In this document: piece by piece, positions 12,041-23,337 of the stretch | How positions within the stretch are numbered: the stretch's first letter is position 1 | How the letters are laid out: each line of letters begins with the position of its first letter | DNA from: Durio zibethinus | Taxonomy: Eukaryota; Streptophyta; Magnoliopsida; Malvales; Malvaceae | DNA length: 64,000 nucleotides | Assembly: GCF_002303985.1 (NCBI RefSeq) | Contig: NW_019167982.1 | Span: forward strand, 15,662,102-15,726,101 | Reading direction: 5' to 3' | Position numbers and translations under genes: made by a program | The notes under the pieces: generated by a model | Seen by the model: the letters and a program-made list of their open reading frames with translations, nothing else | What the model was told of the DNA's origin: nothing | Databases searched by the model: none

Positions 12041-12975
12041 TCTAAATCTTGGTTGATTCTCTTACCAAGAATGTTTTTTTCTTGCAAAAGATGAAATCTT
12101 ACCTTAAAAGTTTCTTCCCAATCGAGAATCGAAGTCTCATCATTGGACTCTTCAATCAAGAATCCAATTTCATACATGTAGTCTTCATGCTGGATCCTAC
12201 AATATCCATATTTTCTAGATGCATGTATTAGATTTTTTTAATGCATAATGCTGGTGTTAATCAATGCATTTCCCATTATATACATAGATTCTCAAGACTC
12301 TTTTCCTTTGGCTTCCCAGCTTTTCAAGTTTTAGACAATGAGAACAACACCAAATTGATCCTTAATAATCCCTCTCATTCAAATGTTAACACCCATATCT
12401 TTCTCTTTTTGAAATCTTTCCTTTTCATTTCAAAAGCCAATGTCCTTACTAGGCCTTGAATATTTCATTCTATCTTTGTCACTTTCAATTTTTTCAAGGT
12501 AATATAAGGATCTTTCATGTCATTATTCATTTATCAATCATTATTTCAATTTCAAGATATAAAGTGCAATCACACATTTCTCCGATTCATTGCAAAGGAC
12601 TAAGAGGAAAATAGAAGAAAAGAAATGAAGAATGGAATTTCTTTTATTTAAAAAAAATAATGGGATGACTTTATCAACTGCACAATGTGAAGGAGAAAAA
12701 TTATAAAGATGGATACTTGGGATAAAAGCACATAAAATAAATAATCAGATGACTAACACATTTAGGATTTTTTCTTAAAAACTCAAACACATGATGTTCT
12801 TGACATCTCAGAGCTTATCAAACTACATTCGTCTTCATGTTGGCCAATTCTTAATTAATGTTATACTCTCTTTACCTAAGTAGCCTTCTAGGTTTTTAAC
12901 TTAGATAAACTCATTTTTGACTTAAACAACCTTTTTAGGTTTTTAATTTAAGTTTTTTTTTGTTTATTCTTTTTT
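12041..12975. other. 3' spacer of element C
   Basis: AT-rich sequence between the tandem array and the pol stop codon. No coding similarity was seen; short open frames here have no recognisable domain and low-complexity composition. Confidence 0.5.
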
Positions 12976-14150
12976 TTAAGCTAAGTATTTCTCCATAGCA
13001 TCAAAGTTTATTAGATTGAGCAAATCATCTCCATTCATTTTTGCCAAGAATAATGCTTCGCCCGAAAAGACCTTTTTCATATTATATGGACCTTTTCAAT
13101 TTGATATCCACTTTTTTCTACTATCATGCCGATTCGGGAGAATTCTTTTCACAAATAACTCCTTTTCTTGAAAATCATGAGGTTGGACTTTCTAGTTATA
13201 AACTCTTATCATTTTATTCTTGTGTAACTAACCATGACAAAGTGATGTAAGCCTATTTTCTTTAATAAAGTTCAATTACTCGTAGTGCTTTTAAACCTAT
13301 TCAACTTTCTCTAACCTAACTTCCCTTAAAACTTTCAAAGATGGGATTTCCATTTCTATTAACAACACAGCTTCCATCTTATAAACTAAAAAAAATAGGA
13401 TTATCTTTGTAGAAGTGCGAACTTATGTCATATAATCATGCAAGGCAAAAGGTAACTTCTCATACAAGTCTCTATAGGTTTTAATAATCTTTTTCAAGAT
13501 TTTTTAAAGGTTTTTATTTGCAGTTTCTACTATCACATTCATCTTTCGACAATATGGTGTTGAGTGATGGTACTTGATCTTAAACTGGGTACACATCTCG
13601 TTCATCACTTATTATTCAAGTTCTTGGTATTATAAAAAATAATCCATTTTAGTAGTTCATATCTGTAGATTATCTCCCTCTTTATAAACTTATAAACCAC
13701 AGATCGTGTCACATTACCATATGAGGCTGTCTCTACTTATTTTGTGAAGTAATCTATCATCATGAAAATGAATCTATACCTATTTAAAGCCTTCAAGGTG
13801 ATAGGACCAATAACATCTATGCTTTACATACAAAATGGCCATAGTTGTGCTAAAACATGGAAAATAATTAGTGAAACATGGATCTTATAAGTATAGATTT
13901 GGCACTTATGACATTTTTTATTATAATTGATGTAGTCACTTTCCACTGTCAACCTATAATATTCAGCTCTTATGATTTGTCTATCTATCATGTGCCCCAC
14001 ATATTCTATCATGCACTTCTTTTAAAATTTTCTTATTTTGTGATTGCATTTATGCATCTCAATAACACTTGATTTTGACCTCTTTTATAAAAAACATCCC
14101 ATCTAGGAAGAAACCTATAGCCAGCCTTCTAATAACTCTTTTATCATTCT
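12976..14150 (-). pseudogene. Integrase part of pol, element C
   Basis: Integrase inserts element cDNA into the genome. The zinc-binding domain lies at about 13824-14012, with the KKCHKCQIY segment carrying the CC half. The catalytic core follows: IDVIGPIT (about 13810-13830) keeps the first Asp, then DYFTKWVETASYGNVT. The second-Asp position reads IIFYNTKN where the family has ITDN, so that catalytic Asp is lost to Tyr. MNVIVETANKN (about 13520-13550) keeps the Glu. The C-terminal region ends MKKVFSGEALFLAKMNGDD and then a stop at 12976-12978 that matches the family's polyprotein end. Stops and frame changes occur throughout. The order RNase H then integrase is normal for Ty3/gypsy. Confidence 0.85.
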
Positions 14151-14199
14151 TTATTGCCTGGCCTAAGTATTGTTAACTCTTAATGTACTGTAAGATATT

Positions 14200-14700
14200 G
14201 TAATATTAGGGATTCTTATCACTTTCTTCTTTAAAATTTGAGCAATGTGTTGGTAAATCTTTGACATCTAATTTGATAGGTTGAACTTAGTATTAGCATC
14301 AATCCTAATCATTACGGCCAAAGTAGCTAAAACATAAATAATTTGATTCTTTTTCTCGAGATAGATGCTCATATTAGATTACTTTAAATTGTTTAATCAA
14401 CTCTAAAATGTACTTATGATACTGAATGAGCTTCGAGTCGTTCATTTCCTATTCTCTTTTCAATTAATAGATGACTAAAACTAAAACTATATACCTTTAA
14501 TACTTTAATCTTTTTGTCTATAACAACTTATCAGCTCATAACACAAGCCTTTTATTTAGTAACATTATTAGTGCATTTGAGCTTTAGTCTCGCCATAATC
14601 GGTTATAATATTTCTTAAGGGATATCGAAATTGTCTAAATTCCTCTTAAAACATTAGCAACTCCATTAAAGTACATTTTTCAAGATCTTTCATTATGCCA
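14200..14700 (-). pseudogene. Second RNase H segment of pol, element C
   Basis: Between the RT-linked RNase H and the integrase zinc domain, broken frames read KMYFNGVANVLRGI, matching the family's YFDGA-x-N-x-x-G-x-G-x-G opening of an additional RNase H, and later NQIIYVLATLAVMIRI, matching its terminal N-Q-x-A-D-A-L-A-T-L-A region. Family knowledge: an extra, archaeal-type RNase H here is a hallmark of the Tat/Ogre lineage. The middle is heavily shifted and the acidic residues cannot all be assigned. Confidence 0.6.
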
Positions 14701-14739
14701 TTGTTCATCAAGTTGAAAGACGACCATCAAATCTTAATA

Positions 14740-15426
14740 AAAAAAATCAAACTTTATTGGCTCATAGTTTTCAGCAATAATATCTGCAAGAAATTCAGCT
14801 ATTGCATTTCCTTTTATTACTTTTTGGCTCATATATACAATGTCTTATTCTAAGAGCATCACTTATCATCTTACAATCCTTTTAGATAATGAAGACTTTT
14901 CAAAGATATACTTGATTAGGTTTAATTTTGCTATAAGCTAAGTAGTGTGGTAAAACATGTACTATCTGAATCTTTGGGTTGTCTAAGCTAATACACAACA
15001 CATCTTCTCTAATAAAAAATATTTAGACTTCTATTCTATAAACTTCTTACTCAAATAGTAAATGGCTCATTCTTTCTTATCGGTTTTATCTTGTTGCCTC
15101 AGCATACATCTTAATGACTTCTCACATATAATCAAATACAAATTAATGGCCTTCCTAAAACAGGCGGCATCAATACTAGAAGATTTGACAAGTATTATTT
15201 GACTTTAACAAAAGCTTTTTAGCACCCTTCATTCAACTCACCAGGATTTTTTTTTTTTATGAAAAAGCTTAAAGATGAGATCACGTTTGAAAGTAAGCTG
15301 AAAGATGAAGCAAGAAATATAGTTCAATCTACCTAAGAAACCTCGAAACTTCTTTTTACTTACTTGAAGGATATAAAATTTGGATGGCACATATCTTGTT
15401 TGGATCGACTTCAATTCCTCTTTCAC
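14740..15426 (-). pseudogene. RT-linked RNase H and connection segment of pol, element C
   Basis: The region begins with RGFLGRLNYISCFIFQLT (about 15295-15345), the highly conserved segment that follows reverse transcriptase in this lineage. It continues with AIYYLSKKFIE (about 15030-15065), LLEKMCCVLA, IKYIFEK and SQKVIKGNAIAEFLAD (about 14780-14830), all diagnostic of the gypsy RNase H. Tryptophan codons expected in the family read TAG at two or more places, i.e. G-to-A changes. It degrades the RNA strand of the RNA-DNA hybrid in the active family; here it is broken. Confidence 0.85.
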
Positions 15427-16420
15427 TAACCATTAAGCAGCTTCTTTGATTTAGTCCTAAATGTATACTTAGGTGGATTTAGCTTGAAATGGTATTTCTT
15501 CAACCTCTCAAATAATTTTTTAAGGTTGACGACATGAACTTCTTTTTCACAAGACTTCACAATCATATCATCTATATATGCATCTATCCCTTATGCATCA
15601 TGTCATGAAAAAATGTCACTATGGCCCATTGATAAGTAGCCCCAGTATTTTTTAATCTAAAAGGCACCCACATTGTTACAAAGGTAGTTTTCTTTATTGT
15701 ACCTTAAAAAACTATTAATGAAGGAAAACATGAAATACATGGACGTGTTATCCCTTAAAGTGTTAATATGAGGTGAAAAAAAATTGTCATTTGGGCTAGC
15801 TCTATTCAAGTCATGGTAATCAGCACACATTTGAATTTTTTATCTCTCTTAGGGACAGGCATTAAGTTAACTACCTATTCCTAATACTTAATCACTACTA
15901 AGAAACTTTTGTCAAACTATTTCTTTACTTCTTTCTTAATCTTCAATAGCATTTCAGGTTTCATTCGTCTTAATTTCTGTTGAACTGATCTATGTTTTGG
16001 CTTTAAAGGCAACCTAAATTCCTCTATCTCAATGTTAAGCCTTGGCATATCCTGGTGGGACCAAGTAAAAACATCTATAATTGTTAGAATAGATTTTTTT
16101 AATCTCTACCTATTAGTCAACAAAAGCGATGTACCAATTTTAACTTCTTTTTATTTCTTTTCATTCCTTAGATTACCAATTCAGTGGTTTCTAGATGAGG
16201 TTCAATTAGTTTGTTCTCATGTTTTATTAGTCTCATTAGGTTAGGGCACAAAATATAATCCTCAAAGTGATCTTTATTATTAAGTTAATCAATGTGAATT
16301 GAATTTTCAAAATCAAATCCCTAATATCTTCATATTCATTTGGGAACTTTGAAATGATTGAAATTGGAAGTATTGGCGAGATGTATTGGATTGAAAAATG
16401 GGAAATGGATAATAGAAGAA
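15427..16420 (-). pseudogene. Reverse transcriptase part of pol, element C
   Basis: N-terminal landmarks read DVFTWSHQDMPRL (about 16035-16073) and FRLPLKPKHRS (about 15985-16020). MCADYHDLNRASPND (about 15783-15830) contains the first catalytic Asp. VPFRLKNTGATYQWAI (about 15620-15670) is followed, after a one-base frame change, by AYIDDMIVKS (about 15550-15585), which holds the YxDD active-site box at 15567-15578. All three catalytic aspartates therefore survive in broken frames. It belongs to the Ty3/gypsy Tat branch by sequence order and by its strong similarity to the SFRGLGRLNYIS-type context that follows. Several stops make it inactive. Confidence 0.85.
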
Positions 16421-16539
16421 ATGAATGAAAAATGCATTTTCCTAATCCTTTATTGAAATAATAAAAATAAATTACCTATACATAAAAAACCATCCCATTG
16501 CTTTTTGGCATAAGCAATTAGGGATTATAATTAGATTGA

Positions 16540-17220
16540 TTCGATTTTAAAGATAGTAGGCATCTTTATGCGTTCTGGTATTTTATCTCATAGTTTGGAA
16601 AACATAGGTGAACTAATACTTCTTGGCACTTTTTCTCTTTTTTGCCTATTGCTTTGATAGACAATTTAGCAAAAGCTTTTTCCATACACAACTTAGGCTC
16701 TTCCTTTAAAACTTCAAAAGAGTTTGGATACATATGCCCTTCTAACCTGAAAGTGTCATAAAGATAAGGGATAACCATTGATCTAGTTTCTAGTTCATAC
16801 CCTTTTAGACTTGCCATCATTTTTTCTTTTTTCCTTGCCAACATCTTCGTCTCCCCTATCATTTCTTGTCAGTATTCTTTGATATCATTAGAGGCCCCTT
16901 ATTCTTTACAACCTCTCGTCAAATCCAACTCTAGGATACCAACCCATCCTAATGACTTGGTTGATCACGATCTTTATAATAACTGGTGAACATGGCGGGC
17001 ATAGTTTATATCCTTTACCTATGTAGGCGGTATTGACAAGTTTGAAAGACTTGTAAAAGCACTTTAATGCCTCTTTTGCTATTTTTACATATGGTCCATT
17101 CATAAGCTAGGCCACCAATAAATCTTCCTCCCCAAATAAAATTCTTATACTGAGACCAATTTTTAAATCTTTCAATGCCTTGATTAAATTTAACAAAAGT
17201 TCTCTTACCTAGAAATTTTC
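16540..17220 (-). pseudogene. Protease tail and G-patch-like segment of pol, element C
   Basis: Two open stretches (17103-16906 and 16862-16566) correspond to the Tat/Ogre polyprotein between protease and reverse transcriptase. The first reads GPYVKIAKEALKCFYKSFKL and then VNTAYIGKG. A following segment VIRMGWYPRVGFDERL has the spacing of a G-patch (G-W/F-x-P-G-x-G-L-G) with two glycines changed. The second holds ASLKGYEL and YDTFRLEGHMYPN. The protease active site itself would lie further 5', beyond about 17220, and is deleted. Upstream sequence changes abruptly to A/T-rich LTR-like DNA at that point. Confidence 0.7.
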
Positions 17221-17224
17221 AAAA

Positions 17225-18214
17225 AAATTACACACTCGTAACTTGCTTAAAATTTCATCATTGGATAAATTTTATTTATTCTTAATTATTTTATATTTTA
17301 CAAATTAACCTTTACAAATTAAATAAACAAAACTAAAAAAATCAAATATGATAGTAAATAAATAAATCAAATAAATAAAACTAATAAATCAAATTGAAAA
17401 ATAAAATAAAATAAAAAATCACAACTTGCCAAACCATTAAGTCTTTGCAAAGTAGGCCAAGTATTAACCTCATTTTCTTAAAACAATTCTTTTTTTTTTT
17501 TACTTTCACCTTTTATGATTAGCTAGTGACCAATTTTAGCTTCTTTTCTACCATTCTTATAGGTGACTCCTTTTTCTTTCTATAAAGAAATCAACCAAAA
17601 CCCTTAGATCCACTAGAAACAATCATCACTGAAACCACTAAAATAGCTAACTTGATTGCTAACTCCTTTTTTTATAACCTTTTCTAATTTATTTTCCTAG
17701 ATCAAAATTCTCTAAATCACATCCAATTCTAAAATTAAACATAAAAATTTACCTAAAAAAATTAAAAGAAACACTAATTGGAATTTTTTACTTTATTTCT
17801 CTTTTTTTGTCGATCATTCCCCATATTGTGCTTGATTTAGATTGTTGAAATAGGTATTAATCTTAATTTAAACAAAACAAGATTTCTAACTGTTTTTTTC
17901 CCCCCAAATTTAATCTTAGATTCCAACTCCAATTCCTATTTAGCTATTTCCCAAAAACAAGGCTAAATGTGTTAGATGAGAATTTGAATCTAGCTTAACA
18001 TAACAATTACTATCCAACATCTTTTTAAGAATTTTAATCCTTTTCCAATACTTTTTTATTTCAGGTAAATTCTATCTTTTTTTTCCAAAATATAATAAAT
18101 CAATAAAAATGTAAATAAAATAAAATTAAGGAAAAAATAAATATCTAATATCTAAAATCTAAAAACTTAATTCAAAAATACAAATTGAACCTCGGACTAA
18201 ATAGGGTATATACA
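17225..18214 (-). repeat. LTR-like remnant at the 5' side of element C
   Basis: On the minus strand it begins TGTATATACCCTATTTAG, which aligns with the C 3' LTR start at 13 of 18 positions. Near its other end it carries TTTCATCATTGGATAAA, matching the reverse complement of a conserved block of the D LTR (CTCATCGTTGGATAAA). I take it as what remains of a 5' LTR fused by deletion to pol. A separate older LTR fragment is the alternative. Confidence 0.45.
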
Positions 18215-18394
18215 GTATATGTGAAAGTTATTTGCAAAACTACTATTTATACAAAGAAATCAATAGTCCAAATCAATTAGAAGTTAAAGAATGGATCATG
18301 GGTAAGAAATAAAACAAGCAAAGATTCTAAAACAACAACCATCAACCTCTTGAGCACAAACCTCTCTAGATTTTATGATAGATTTATTGTAAAG

Positions 18395-18530
18395 CATGGA
18401 AAGTAGGTTTGGAGATATGATTAATAAACTAGAAACTAACATGGAAGCTAGATTTCATGCTTTGGAAAACAACATTGGATAGTTGAAAGAAAAATTTGGA
18501 ATGGGTGGAAGTTCATCATGATAGTAGGAT
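18395..18530 (+). pseudogene. Short coiled-coil, gag N-terminus-like fragment
   Basis: The frame reads MESRFGDMINKLETNMEARF and continues with HALENNIG before a stop, then LKEKFGMGGSSS. This heptad-rich pattern resembles the start of retrotransposon Gag proteins. No capsid domain follows: after 18600 the sequence is non-coding. A host coiled-coil gene fragment cannot be excluded. Confidence 0.4.
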
Positions 18531-18854
18531 AGTTTCAGAATGCGGTGAAATCACAAAGTTGGATAAAGCGCTCATAAATACTTGCTTGTCGCTAAGACCG
18601 ATCTTGAACTACGTCTCCATTTTCTCCTTAAAAACTCTATATTGCACCACTTATATACTTTTTTAAAATTTAAATTTTTATTTATTTTCCATAATCTATA
18701 ATGAGGATATTATTAAACATCATTGAAACATCATTAATTGTTAACAATCACTTGTTTGATTTGTTTACGTAATATTACTTCTTATTACATATAATTTTTG
18801 TTTGTATGTGATCTTATTGTCTACTGTTGTTAATCTCTCCAATTTTTATTATGC

Positions 18855-18867
18855 CAAAAAGGGAAAA
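18855..18867 (+). other. Candidate polypurine tract of a copia-like element (F)
   Basis: The context TTATGCCAAAAAGGGAAAA resembles the purine tract preceding SIRE-type copia LTRs. No pol was found upstream, so this is tentative. Confidence 0.3.
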
Positions 18868-19149
18868 TTCTATGCTTCATTGTCGATATATTGTTGTTTT
18901 TGAAAATATTTTGAGGGAAAAAATTATTTCTTTAAAAGGAAACTCCATCAAAATTTTTTCAAGAAAGCATATCTTTAGATAGAGTTTACTAAAAATTTTT
19001 TGCATACATATGATTTCAAAACTCTTTTAAAGTTTAGCTTAATATATGTATTAAAGTGTTTCGAGATTAATTTTATAAGAATTTTGGTTAACTAAAGCCC
19101 TAGATATCAACAGAATTAAAAGTTCAAAGATAAGTTGAAAAAGGAAACT

Positions 19150-19815
19150 TGACCTAAAATTCAAATGAGTAGTTAACTACCCAATATAGCAGTCGACTGC
19201 CTTGTGTAAATGGAGAAAATAGTTTCAATTATTTAGCTTTTTAATTTGAAAAAAATTATTTTGGATGAAGAGAAAATGATTCCTCAACATAGCAATCACC
19301 TACCACTAATAAGAAAGTTGTTTGAACGTGCAAAAAAAAATTCAAATTTACTGTAAAATTAAAAAATTCCAAATGTGACAACGGTCATTAACATATGATG
19401 CTCCAAAATAGTATAGAGTAGTCAACTACCCCAAACATATTACTTGACAACCTCAAGAAGAAAATGGGTACTAGAACTTTTGTGCAATTTTTTCTGAAAA
19501 CATCAAAGGAGTAGTCAGTTACCCTAAATATAGAAATTGGCTGTCTTAAAAAAGAAACTAAGTACTAGAGTTTTAATACATTTTTTGCTATAAACACCAA
19601 ATGAGCAATCGACTGCCCTAAATGTAATAGTCAACAGCCTTAGTGAAAAAAATGGATACTAGATTTTTGGTAATATTTATGATGAAAACATCAAATGAGC
19701 AACCAACTACCCCAAACATAGCAATCAACTACCTAAAAAAAGAAAACGAGTGTTAGAGTTTCATTGCATTTATGTTGAAAGCATTAAAAGAGTAGTCGTT
19801 TGTCCCAAACGTAGT
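19150..19815. repeat. 93-94 bp tandem array, left part
   Basis: Units start with GAGTAGTCGACTGCCCC-like phrases at 19416, 19509, 19603, 19697 and 19790, plus a degenerate one near 19166. Each continues with a second AGTCGACTGCC-type half and TACTAGAGTTTTGGTACATT. Spacing is 93-94 bp. The array stops abruptly inside a unit at about 19815. Confidence 0.85.
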
Positions 19816-21875
19816 AGTTAATTCAAGTCAAATTGCAATTGCACGGGTGATACAAGTAATAATAGTGACCTATTGGTCAAGATATCATTTCACAGAGATT
19901 AGGTAAATAAATTTTTAAACTAAATATATATTATCACCCTACCTTTCTATAGTTAGCTCAAATCACCAAATGCATAAAATCTAACTATGAAAATAAAAGC
20001 AAATAAAGCATAAAAAATGAAATCGTATCTATAGTGCAATATTGACAAAACAAACTTTAAGCTATTATTTTATATTCACAATGAAAAAAAAAACAAATGA
20101 AAACAAGCTGGAAATGTAAAAATCTATAAAGTTATGAGAAATAAATTTGACAAGCACATATTGAAGATAAATCGCACATTGCAATAAAAAACTAGCAACA
20201 CCGAAATTAGCCATCTAGCTTGTAACCAAGTTGAATCACTAAAGCTAAATCTAAATTATGCTAAAATAGGTGATTATAAGCTGGAAATTTAAAGTTAAAC
20301 TAAAGAACAATATGAGATATTTAAGAAAAATCACATGAATAAACTAAAATTTAACCAAACAAAAATAATTTTGAAGCAAAATTTTACAAATTAAGAAGAA
20401 AAAAAATACAAATTTGAAAATTTCTAAAGAACATGAACTTAAACTAAGAGAAAGTAAGATTAATCAACAAGTTTACTATAAGATCCAACAAGAAAATTGC
20501 AGCAAAATGAAAGAAAACAAGTTCAATGAAGTAACAACTCTAGATCTACCCAAAACAAAGGAAAATAAAACACTATCAATAAAATTCATCCAAACAGCCT
20601 TTAAATGCATGAATTAAATTCCAATAAAATGAAAATAAGTAACTAAACATGTAAATCTAAAAGTGCAAGGTTTAATTTTTGTAAACAAATCACCTAGAGA
20701 AAAAAAGATCCAAAATTCAATTTGGTGTTCACACCTAGACTACACTGTTACCTACAACCTCCAAAATTGGTTTGTAATAATTTGGTTCAAATTTGAACAT
20801 AAATTTTTATTGTATTAAAGCCTTATGAGTTAAAAAACTAAAAAAAAAATTTTGTGTAAAAATGAGTTAGAAATCATTGAGTTTCAATCAAATCATTAAA
20901 GCTAGGTCAGGTACACAAACTGAAATCTAGATTTGAGATCAATGAGAAATAATAAGAATTTGCAAGTTTCATTATGAAAATCTTAAAGAACATTGAAAAA
21001 AACACTTTAGGAAAGTGAAAATTACAATAAGAATCAATTGGAAAAACTAGAATTAAAGGTTGTTTAGCAAGTACGAAAATACAGGTAAATGAAATGCAAA
21101 AAAGTAAAGTGCATAAAATTAAAGAAAGAAAAAATGTAAATCCTAAGCTAAAGTCTATCGAAATGGTAAGCTCTCATCTTATTTATAGGCAGGTGAATGA
21201 TGCCTTTTACTCAAAAAAATCTCTCTAAAATATCTAAGAATAAGGGGTCTTCTAGATCCTTCTTTCTTCTTGCTTTTTTATTTATTGCAAAGTGTTTGGC
21301 CTCCATCTCTTCATTGGTTACACGCTTCTCTTCACATGCATTTTGTTAATCCTAAAAAGTCCATATTATGGCCAATAAGAGCTCTCTAAAATGCCAACTC
21401 ATTAGCTCCTTAAAGCTTCCTTTGAATACCAAAATGTGGTGCCAAATGCTAGTACTTCATGAAACCTCATTCCATGCCACAAGCGCACTTTTTCTTCTTT
21501 TCCTTGTTGCACCTCTTGCATGCATTTATGTTTTCATTTTTGCTACAAAATGCAAGTCATTATGTGAACAAATTTAACATAAAAATCAATAAAAATTTCT
21601 TGAAATAATGCTAAAAAATAATGGAACCAAAGATAAAGAAAACTCCCTCAAAATGCTATGTAACTTAATGACATTATTTTGGCATTCACTAATCTGTTTC
21701 ACCATTTATCTTCCAAAATATGTCCAAATTGTCCAAAATTCTTCATTTCTTTTCATTTTTACCTACATATGAGACAAATATTCATTTATGAGTATTTTTG
21801 CAAAGAATTCTAAGGAACAAGCCAAAATATAAACAAGATAGCAATAAAAATAGGTATGAAAATACTAAAATTTTA
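19816..21875 (-). mobile_element. About 2-kb insertion in the 93-bp array, probable LTR or non-autonomous element
   Basis: It interrupts the tandem array, which resumes in register on its right. Its ends are GCAATTGCACGG (left) and TTAGTGCAATCAAC (right), which give imperfect inverted termini around TTGCA. On the minus strand a TATA-type promoter motif, CCTATAAATAAGATGAGAGC, lies at about 21170-21190. No coding similarity was seen. A solo LTR in minus orientation is the simplest reading. Exact termini and target duplication are unresolved. Confidence 0.5.
21172..21190 (-). promoter_or_regulatory. TATA-box motif of the insertion
   Basis: CTATAAATA on the minus strand with GC-containing flanks, in otherwise A/T-poor local context for this window. 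The position, about 700 bp from the inferred start, fits an LTR promoter. Confidence 0.35.
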
Positions 21876-22160
21876 GTGCAATCAACAATCAATTACCCTA
21901 ATGAAAAAAATAAGTACCAACTTTTGTACAATTTATGTTGAAAATATCAAAAAAGTAATTGACTACCCCAAAAAGAGTAGTTGACTGCCTTAAAAAAGAA
22001 AATAAATACCAGAGTTTCGATACATTTTTACTAAAAACATCTAAGAAGAAGTCGATAACCCCAAACATAGCAGTTGGCTTTCCTAAAGAAGAAAAGGTTA
22101 CCAAAATTTTGGTACAATTTATGCTAAAAAAATAAAAAAAAGGTTAATTGCCTCAAATAG
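21876..22160. repeat. 93-94 bp tandem array, right part
   Basis: The array resumes with AATCAATTACCCTAATG and has unit starts at about 21953 and 22046. It carries the same AAGTACCAACTTTTGTACAA phase as the left part. Confidence 0.8.
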
Positions 22161-22480
22161 AGCTAGTAATCTAAAACACAACACGATGATATGACACAAA
22201 CACAATATGAAATAGGATATAAAGGTGACATTATTTAAAATTATAGCAATAACTATATATAGGTTTAAAAAAACAAAAAAATATATTTCATGTGTTTGTG
22301 TTGACACGAATTGTGAACTTAATTTTTGTGTAAAACATGGCATGAATACATGAATTTCAATATTTTATATGACAAAGATAGATAAACTTTCAAGTCTAGC
22401 CTTAAACATAAAGTTGACTTACATAGGAAAAAATGCAAAGCAATCGACTCTTCTAGGAAGCAATCGACTACCTTATCACT

Positions 22481-23337
22481 ATCATGCAATGATAAAGTTG
22501 TTTATTCCTCAATAAAGTAAATTAAAATTGTAATTTATTCATTACATTATCTATTGTTAAATATGGATCAGATTGGTTAAGGGCATACATCAATGATGCA
22601 TACAAATCAATCTTGTGCAAGTGATAAAAGGTTTTTCTTCATTAATAGCATAAGAATAAAGAGTTATTAAGTACTAATTGGATGAAACACATGGAATATA
22701 ATGGCCTTGCAAAAGAATTATAGAGAGTTATAATTATGAGATCTTTATACATCGAAGTCATGTTCTTAAATTGTTATTAGTCATTATATTGTTGAGACAA
22801 GGTTGACGGCATCAATAATACTCAAAGATTGGTACATGTTAAGCCTTATTACTTGTGAAGTAAGCAACTGATTTCATAGATTAAATTATAAAGATATTTA
22901 GAGATAAAATGTAAGTGCTTGTTAGTTAAACAAGTTCACTAAACATGACTTATCATGAAACTCCTTTAGTATTTCATTCAAGCGTCTTTTGAAATGTTCT
23001 CATGTATTAGTCATGCAAATAGTCATTTGATTTATAACATCAATTCATCTTGTATGTGAATTATCATATTTTGATTTCATCTCTATGGGTTTAGGCACTA
23101 AATGCCTTAAAAGAATGATTTTGGGCGTGATATTAGGCATGTGAAAATGCATAAATGGTGTAGTGAGAATTCATTACTCCTAATGATATAAAGGAATATA
23201 TCTCATTTCTTCTTGACTAAAGTCTTTGGCCAAAACAAGATGAATTTGAAAGAAATAGTTTCTATCTAAATAAATCATAAGTTGCAAGAACTAACATGAA
23301 AAGACATAATGTGAAAATACTAAATCATGCTATTAGT
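22481..23337. other. Unassigned LTR-like interval
   Basis: Non-coding. Its style (GTTGAGACAAGGTTGACGGC and similar phrases) suggests continuing retrotransposon LTR sequence, but no partner copy is in the window. No gene was seen. Confidence 0.35.

Larger units (their letters stand above)
8975..18214 (-). mobile_element. Element C: Tat/Ogre-like Ty3/gypsy retrotransposon with pol, 5' part deleted
   Basis: Read on the minus strand it comprises a remnant LTR (17225-18214), pol (about 17220-12976), a spacer with a tandem array, a purine tract and a 3' LTR (11602-8975). Gag, the primer site and most of the 5' LTR are missing; pol abuts LTR-like sequence at about 17220. A candidate 5-bp target duplication is CTATA (8970-8974) against GTATA (18215-18219), four of five matching. 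The lineage call rests on two RNase H segments between reverse transcriptase and integrase, a G-patch-like segment before reverse transcriptase, and the LTR end style. The two LTR remnants are only weakly alike at their starts, so the 18214 boundary is less sure than the 8975 one. Confidence 0.7.
18870..22480 (+). repeat. Element F: probable copia-type LTR with nested insertion
   Basis: This non-coding stretch follows the candidate purine tract and contains the 93-bp tandem array described separately, broken by a 2-kb insertion. Motifs of the GTCGACTGCC type are, from general knowledge, frequent in plant copia LTRs. Neither LTR boundary nor a second LTR copy was identified in the window. Confidence 0.35.

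Noticed and set aside
12049..13250. Plus-strand open frames of 60-72 codons as small genes
   Set aside because: They overlap the 3' spacer and the antisense of the integrase end of element C and have no coding features of their own.
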